Assembly (NCBI RefSeq): GCF_032884065.1
Contig: NC_088871.1
Coordinates: 21,216,755-21,280,754 of the forward strand
From: Artemia franciscana
Lineage: Eukaryota; Arthropoda; Branchiopoda; Anostraca; Artemiidae
DNA length: 64,000 nt
Direction of reading: 5' to 3'
Shown piece by piece: positions 57,847 through 64,000 of the stretch; the first letter of the stretch is position 1, and the number at the start of each line of letters is the position of its first letter. The notes under the pieces were generated by a model. The model did no database searches. It was not told where the DNA came from and saw only the letters and a list, made by a program, of their open reading frames with translations. Both the position numbers and the translations under genes were made by a program.

Positions 57847-59287
57847 TCAAACAGTTCGTGGTAACGAACTGTAGTAAGGAGCGACCCGGCTCAATAGTAA
57901 CCAAAACTCTAAAAAATTGAATTTTGATATCAATAGCTACATCAAAAGAATCGCATTTTAATGCTGATTTTAAATATATAAGTTTCATCAAGTTTAGTCT
58001 TACCCATCAAAAGTTACGAGCCTGAGAAAATGTGCCTTATTTAGGAAAATAGGGGGAAACACCCCCTAAAAGTCGTAGGATCTTAACGAAAATCACACCG
58101 TCAGATTCAGCGTATCAGAGAACCCTACTGTAGAAGTTTCAAGCTCCTACCTACAAAAATGTGGAATTTTGTATTTTTTGCCAGAAGACAAATCACGGGT
58201 GCGTGTTTATTTTTATTTTTTTTTTTTTTTCCAGGGGTCATCGTATCGACCAAGTGGTCCTAGAATGTCGCAAGAGGGCTCATTCCAACGGAAATGAAAA
58301 GTTCTTGTGCCCTTTTTAAGTGACCAAAAAAATTGGAGGGCATCTAGGCCCCCTCCAACGCTCATTTTTTCCCAAAGTCAACGGATCAAAACTTTGAGAT
58401 AGCCATTTTGTTCAGCATAGTCGAAAACCATAATAACTATGTCTTTGGGGATGACTTACTCCCCCACAATCCCTGGGGGAGGGGCTGCAAGTTACAAACT
58501 TTTACCAGTGTTTACATATAGTAATGGTTATTGGGAAGTGTACAGACGTTTTCAGGGGATTTTATTTTGTTTGGAGGTGGGGCTGAGGAGAGGGGGCTAA
58601 TTTGGAGGATCTTTCCTTGGAGGAATCTGTCATGGGGAAGAAAAATTCAATGAAAAGGGCGCAGGATTCTCTAGCATTACTATAAGAACACAATAAAAAA
58701 TAAACATGAAAACGTTCTTTCAAATGAAAGGAAAAAGTAGCATTGAAACTTAAAACGAAGAGAGATTATGACGCATATGAGGGGTTCTAAAAATACTTTA
58801 GCGTAAAAAGCGAGGTATTTAGGAGGAGATAAATACCTTGCTCTTTATGCTAAAGTATTTTTAGTAATTTCAACTATTTATTCTACGGCCTTTCTGATTC
58901 AGGGGTCATTCTTAAAGAATTGGGACGAAACTTACGATTTAGTGTAAAGAGCGAGGTATTAACGAGGGTACAAACCCCCTCGTATACATAATAAAAATAT
59001 AAGGTTATGAAAGTTTGTTACGTAAGTTAATTATTAAGTTACGTTTATTTTTTACTAATAAAAACGTTCGTTAAAAATTAAAAGTTCTAGTTGCCTTTTT
59101 AAGTAACCGAAAAATTGGAGGGCAACTAGGCCTCCTTCTCCACCCTCAAAATCGTCTGATCAAAACTAAGAGAAAGCCATTTAGCCAAAAAAAGAATTAA
59201 TATACAAATTTCATTTTAATAATTTATGTGCGGAGAGCCAAAACCAAACATGCATTAATTCAAAAACGTTCAGAAATTAAATAAAAA
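57847..59287 (-). repeat. fold-back element A, copy 7 (minus)
   Basis: Starts with the terminal hairpin CAGTTCGTGGTAACGAACTG and runs through the G/C block and palindrome 2 (about 58,770-58,990) to the TTAAATAAA end. Palindrome 1 at its far end has collapsed (see 59,288-59,335). Confidence 0.8.
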
Positions 59288-59335
59288 ACTAATTTTTTTA
59301 GCTGAAAGTAAGGAGCGACCTTACTTTCAGCTAAA
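59288..59335. repeat. collapsed palindrome 1
   Basis: TTTAGCTGAAAGTAAGG and CCTTACTTTCAGCTAAA are separated by only AGCGA here, whereas other copies have about 250 bases of hairpin between them. The hairpin body has been lost, leaving its base. Confidence 0.8.
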
Positions 59336-62300
59336 AAAAACTGACTTCGATTTTTGGGTCCCAAGGTCGGACGTCTCCAGACCATAAAGTTGGGGTAGCA
59401 GCTTGCTAATTACGGCATCAAAGGAATATAGAACTATCTCAAAATGGGACAACTATTGTTGATTTCGGTACTCAGGAGATCGATACTCAGTAAAGTAACG
59501 TAAATAGCAAAATAGTATCTCTGTGTGTACTGGATACTGGTGGAATCATTGTTTGCTACAACCGTTATGCTACAAAAACGTAAATTAATAGTATAGGTGG
59601 GAGGAAATTGGGGACAAACTTATTTGGATTTACTGCTTCCAAACCTCCCCCATTCCCGCAAAAACCGAAACAACAAATTCTTAAGCCTCCAAAATTTTTG
59701 CTAGTAAATATTCCTGGCTTCTCTACCTTATTTACAGAAATATACTACCATGCTTTGCATTTGTATGTTGGTTTTCTAAGTCTGCCACTATTAGCAAGGG
59801 TCTTTTCTCGACTTTAGATGAGTTTATGCCCCTAAATTAGCAGGCTGCTATTCTTAATCCGGATCAAAATGAGTGCCGATCTGGGTAGTGAAGGCCCGAT
59901 TGTAGTCAAGGCAGTTCAAGTATTTAACATGCCAAAGTATTGTCTTACGCTTAGGTAAACGGTTATTATTTCTAATTAACATATTAATAGAAATATGTTT
60001 ATTCATTTTTAACTGTTGCTGCTAATTTGGGTAATTTTGTAAAGGACCCCTTATAGAAAACAATTATGTGAAATACCCGTAAAAAAATTGAACTTAACAT
60101 TATAGTCTGTAATTTAAGTCCTTTTGGATCAGTCCATGCCAAATCATCTAAAACCGCAAGGTACATCTACAAAACTAATTCAAATAAACTGACTCGTTCC
60201 GATATTTGTAGAATATTAAGAACTAGTGCTTTACTGAAAACATAAAACCGAGCCAACAAAATAGTATGTTTCCTTCAGGGCAAAAATTCCCTAAGTAGCC
60301 ACCGGAAAATAAAAGACTAAATTACAAAGCTCTCGATAGTCTTTCACTAGTCATAATGTTGATAACTTTTAGTATACAGTTATAATTGTCAAAAAAACTC
60401 AAGCAAGCTCTGTTTTCGTTTTTGCAGTTCGAAAGATACAATCATTCCAACTTTGGAACAATTTAGCAGAGAATTCCGACAAAGCCATAAAGTAAGATGA
60501 TTAACAAGCCAGAACTAGAAAAATAAAATTGAAATTAAAAAACAACAAAAATTTAAAAACAAATTTTAACTTATTCAAATTACCTCTATGCCTTTATGAA
60601 CTTTATAGGGTATTCACTCTGTTCACGGGGTGGCAAGGGCAACTCTAAAGTTTGGATAGCAGTCCCCATAGGATATTCGCGACCAGCCTGAACGAGGTAA
60701 AATTGGGGCACCCTGAATCAGGAGTCTCAGAGGGACCAGGTGCAGCATTTCTTTAATTCCAAAAAGTGTATTGCCAGTTTTCTTTTCCTGTGGTCGAAAT
60801 AAATTTTACTTCAATCTTTTTTATTACTTCTTTTTCCACTGAATCGAAAGTTTAATAATGGTACAAAAAGCCACGCAGCATTTGCTTACTCATTGCACAC
60901 TTCGAACAAATACTTTGTGCTTAATGTCCTGATGAATTGTCCTCTCCCTCCTCCCACAAAAAAAGAAAGATATAGGCTCCCATCGCAAATACATGTAGAC
61001 ACTCCTTAAGAATTTTTAAGGCAGATTTTTGTATGTTCTTATTGATCTCTACACTTTTTTTGCTACAGTAGATTACATTTAGTAGATTTTTCCTCCATCC
61101 CTAAATTATGACCACTCTATATGAATCATTGTTTACGTGCCTGTAACTGCAGTAAAAAAAGTTGAGAATTCCTTGCCTATATCATACGATTTAAGAAGGT
61201 GGTTGTAAGAGAGCTAGAGTAGACATCTGAATTAACAAGCCTTTACCTAAACATAGAGCAATCCTCGTTTAAAATTAAATAAAAACACTAATTTTTTCAG
61301 CTGAAAGTAAGGAGCGACATTAAAACTTAAAACGAACAGAAATTACTCCGTATATGAAAGGGTTGTCCCCTTCGCAATCCCTCGCTCTTTACGCTAAAGT
61401 TTGACTCTTTGCCACAATTCTACTTTTTAAAACAATTAAAAGCTTTAGCGTAAAGAGTGAGGGATTGCGGAGGGGACAACCCATTTCATATACGGAGTAA
61501 TTTCTGTTCGTTTTAAGTTTTAATGTCGCTCCTTACTTTCAGCTAAAAAAATTAGTTTTTTTATTTAATTTTAAACGAGGATTGCTCTATGTTTAGGTAA
61601 AGGCTTGTTAATTCAGATGTCTACTCTAGCTCTCTTACAACCACCTTCTTAAATCGTATGATATAGGCAAGGAATTCTCAACTTTTTTTTACTGCAGTTA
61701 CAGGCACGTAAACAGTGATTCATATAGAGTGGTCATAATTTAGGGATGGAGGAAAAATCTACTAAATGTAATCTACTGTAGCAAAAAAAGTGTAGAGATC
61801 AATAAGAACATACAAAAATCTGCCTTAAAAATTCTTAAGGAGTGTCTACATGTATTTGCGATGGGAGCCTATATCTTTCTTTTTTTGTGGGAGGAGAGAG
61901 AGGACATTTCATCAGAACATTAAGCACAAAGTATTTGTTCGAAGTGTGCAATGAGTAAGCAAATGCTGCGTGGCTTTTTGTACCATTATTAAACTTTCGA
62001 TTCAGTGGAAAAAGAAGTAATAAAAAAGATTGAAGTAAAATTTATTTCGACCACAGAAAAAGAAAACTGGCAATACGCTTTTTGGAATTAAAGAAATGCT
62101 GCATCTGGTCCCTCTGAGACTCCTGATTCAGGGATTGCCCCAATTTTACCTCGTTCAGGCTGGTCGCGAATATCCTATGGGGACTACTATCCGAACTTTA
62201 GAGTTGCCCTTGCCACCCCGTGAACAGAGTGAATACCCTATAAAGTTCGTAAAGGCATAGAGGTAATTTGAATAAGTTAAAATTTGTTTTTAAATTTTTG

Positions 62301-63515
62301 TTGTTTTTTAATTTCAATTATATTTTTCTAGTTCTGGCTTGTTAATCATCTTACTTTATGCCTTTGTCGGAATTCTCTGCTAAATTGTTCCCAAGTTGGA
62401 ATGATTATATCTTTCGAACTGGAAAAACGAAAACTGAGCTTGCTTGAGTTTTTTTGACAATTATAACTGTATACTAAAAGTTATCAACATTATGACTAGT
62501 GAAAGGCTATCGAGAGCTTTGTAATTTAGTCTTTTATTTTCCAGTTGGCTACTTAGGGAATTTTTGCCCTGAAGGAAACATACTATTTTGTGGGCTCGGT
62601 TTTATGTTTTCAGTAAAGCACTAGTTCTTAATATTCTACAAATATCGGAACGAGTCAGTTTATTTGAATTAGTTTTGTAGATGTACCTTGCGGTGTTAGA
62701 TGATTTGGCATGGACTGATCCAAAAGGACTTAAATTACAGACTATAATGTTAAGTTCAATTTTTTTACGGGTATTTCACATAATTGTTTTCTATAAGGGG
62801 TCCTTTACAAAATTACCCAAATTAGCAACAACAGTTAAAAATGAATAAACATATTTCTATTAATATGTTAATAATTCATAGAAATAATAACCGTTTACCT
62901 AAGCGTAAGACAATACTTTGGCATGTTAAATACTTGAACTGCCTTGACTAAAATCGGGCCTTCACTACCCAGATCGGCACTCATTTTGATCCGGATTAAG
63001 AATAGCAGCCTGCTAATTTAGGGGCATAAACTCATCTAAAGTCGAGAAAACACCCTTGCTAATAGTGGCAGACTTAGAAAACCAACATACAAATGCAAAG
63101 CATGGTAGTATATTTCTGTAAATAAGGTAGAGAAGCCAGGAATATTTACTAGCAAAAATTTTGGAGGCTTAAGAATTTGTTGTTTCGGTTTTTGCGGGAA
63201 TGGGGGAGGTTTGGAAGCAGTAAATCCAAATAAGTTTGTCCCCTATTTCCTCCCACCTATACTATTAACTTACGTTTTTGTAGCATAACGGTTGTAGCAA
63301 ACAATGATTCCACCAGTATCCAGTACACACAGAGATACTATTTTGCTATTTACGTTACTTTACTGAGTATCGATCTCCTGAGTACCGAAATTAACAATAG
63401 TTGTCCCATTTTGAGATAGTTCTATATTCCTTTGATGCCGTAATTAGCAAGCTGCTACCCCAACTTTATGATCTGGAGACATCCGACCTTGGGACCCAAA
63501 AATCGAAGTTAGTTT
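59332..63515. repeat. 4.2-kb near-perfect palindrome
   Basis: The left arm (59,332-61,42x) is repeated in inverse orientation in the right arm (to 63,515). Examples: CGATTTTTGGGTCCCAAGGT at 59,349 and 63,480s, and GTATCTCTGTGTGTACTGGA at 59,514 and 63,310s. Arms differ by scattered single substitutions (for instance GACCATAAAG versus GATCATAAAG, and AATTGGGGAC versus AATAGGGGAC), so they are not identical. The symmetry centre, near 61,421-61,423, falls inside a fold-back MITE. No gene is recognised in the arms. Confidence 0.92.
61272..61572. repeat. MITE form of element A (palindrome 1 alone) at palindrome centre
   Basis: 300-bp unit from AATTAAATAAA to TTTATTTAATT. Stems include CTCCGTATATGAAA/TTTCATATACGGAG and the private pair GCAATCCCTC/GAGGGATTGC, with a loop near TTTGCCACAATTCTAC. 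It has no coding capacity. Confidence 0.85.
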
Positions 63516-63540
63516 TATTGCACCTGTGCAATTGCAGCAG

Positions 63541-63566
63541 GCCAGGCGTTTTTCGCCTCGCCTGGC
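63541..63566. repeat. short GC hairpin
   Basis: GCCAGGCG and CGCCTGGC form 8 pairs around a 10-base loop, just outside the right end of the large palindrome. Function unknown; it could be an RNA hairpin or chance. Confidence 0.4.
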
Positions 63567-64000
63567 ATCTGAAATTTAGATGTCTCGTGGAAACTTGTTT
63601 AACCGTAAACTCCCCAGATTCACGGTGGCTGAGCCCACAGAGTCAAACCCCTGGATGCCATCCCGACCCAAAGGATTGGCTTTACCTAGAGTCGAATACC
63701 TGTCCCAAACACTTCAATGTAATTGGACGAATAAGTTAAGCCCTTGTTTACTTGATAAACACTTGTTTAGACAATATTATATATTTGTTCTATTTAAAAT
63801 AAAAGTAATATTTGGTTCAATTCATTTATTTTTATCCAAAATTAAAATTTAAAGAACGCTTTACTAAAAAATTGTATTCTATAGTTAGGTTGCTAACCCT
63901 ATAGTTTTTGCAAAAAAAACGAAACGACTTAGTACTTACAAAAAAACTTATGTTTTTTTAACGAGTTAAAAATTAACTCGTTTTTTAATCGATAAGCACT
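63567..64000. other. window end, no gene seen
   Basis: An open frame at 63,580-63,852 lacks splice context and similarity. The last 60 bases contain an AACGAGTTAAAAATTAACTCGTT palindrome (63,961-63,983). Confidence 0.4.

Noticed and set aside
59332-63515. Palindrome as a missed-adapter read artefact
   Set aside because: Not fully excluded, but the arms differ by scattered substitutions and have different outer flanks, which favours a real inverted duplication; kept as a finding with that caveat.
63580-63852. Protein-coding exon at the right edge
   Set aside because: No family resemblance or splice signals; the frame continues by chance out of the palindrome arm.

Overview
This is eukaryotic, AT-rich, repeat-choked genomic DNA. 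Exons are short and separated by long introns with GT/AG junctions, and the protein matches are animal genes: SEC61 gamma, the complex I subunit NDUFA13/GRIM-19 (closest in wording to insect orthologues) and a neurensin-like membrane protein. The mobile elements (Helitron/Helentron, Penelope-like element, several LINE lineages, fold-back repeats) fit an arthropod. A crustacean such as a branchiopod is my guess from repeat flavour and is not demonstrated.

Layout. 1-3,260 holds no clear gene: a fold-back repeat at 1.78-2.35 kb and a small GC-rich island at 3.06-3.18 kb. SEC61G (minus) lies at 3,784-3,990 between a LINE fragment and a Penelope-type 3' end. 4.4-11.7 kb is a Helitron complex: two converging, decayed copies (plus arm from 5,181, minus arm from 10,211) meeting at 7,834, each preceded by a short deletion derivative in which the middle of the transposase gene is replaced by a minisatellite. 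NDUFA13 (plus) follows, with exons at 12,245, 19,029 and 20,415 and its first exon not found; its large intron holds fold-back element A and a LINE that was itself hit by a second LINE with a 13-bp target duplication. A neurensin-like gene (minus, four coding exons between 23,674 and 41,206) spans the middle. Its introns contain several copies of fold-back element A and two arrays of element B, which is built of roughly 290-bp tandem units. 42-54 kb holds candidate exons, a Penelope GIY-YIG remnant with a hammerhead-like 3' motif, another B array and another full A copy. A 3.2-kb open exon (minus, 54,327-57,551) encodes about 1,074 residues of Ser/Asn/Lys/Glu-rich, apparently disordered protein; it starts at a splice acceptor, not at an ATG. 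The window ends with a palindrome of about 4.2 kb (59,332-63,515) centred exactly on a fold-back element.

The genes here do not form a functional cluster: they are ordinary single-copy animal genes in a transposon landscape. The most unusual material is the fold-back family A/MITE. The two arms of each copy's hairpin have changed together, one copy sits at the centre of the giant palindrome, and a collapsed copy sits at its left edge. This suggests repeated hairpin-templated copying at these repeats.
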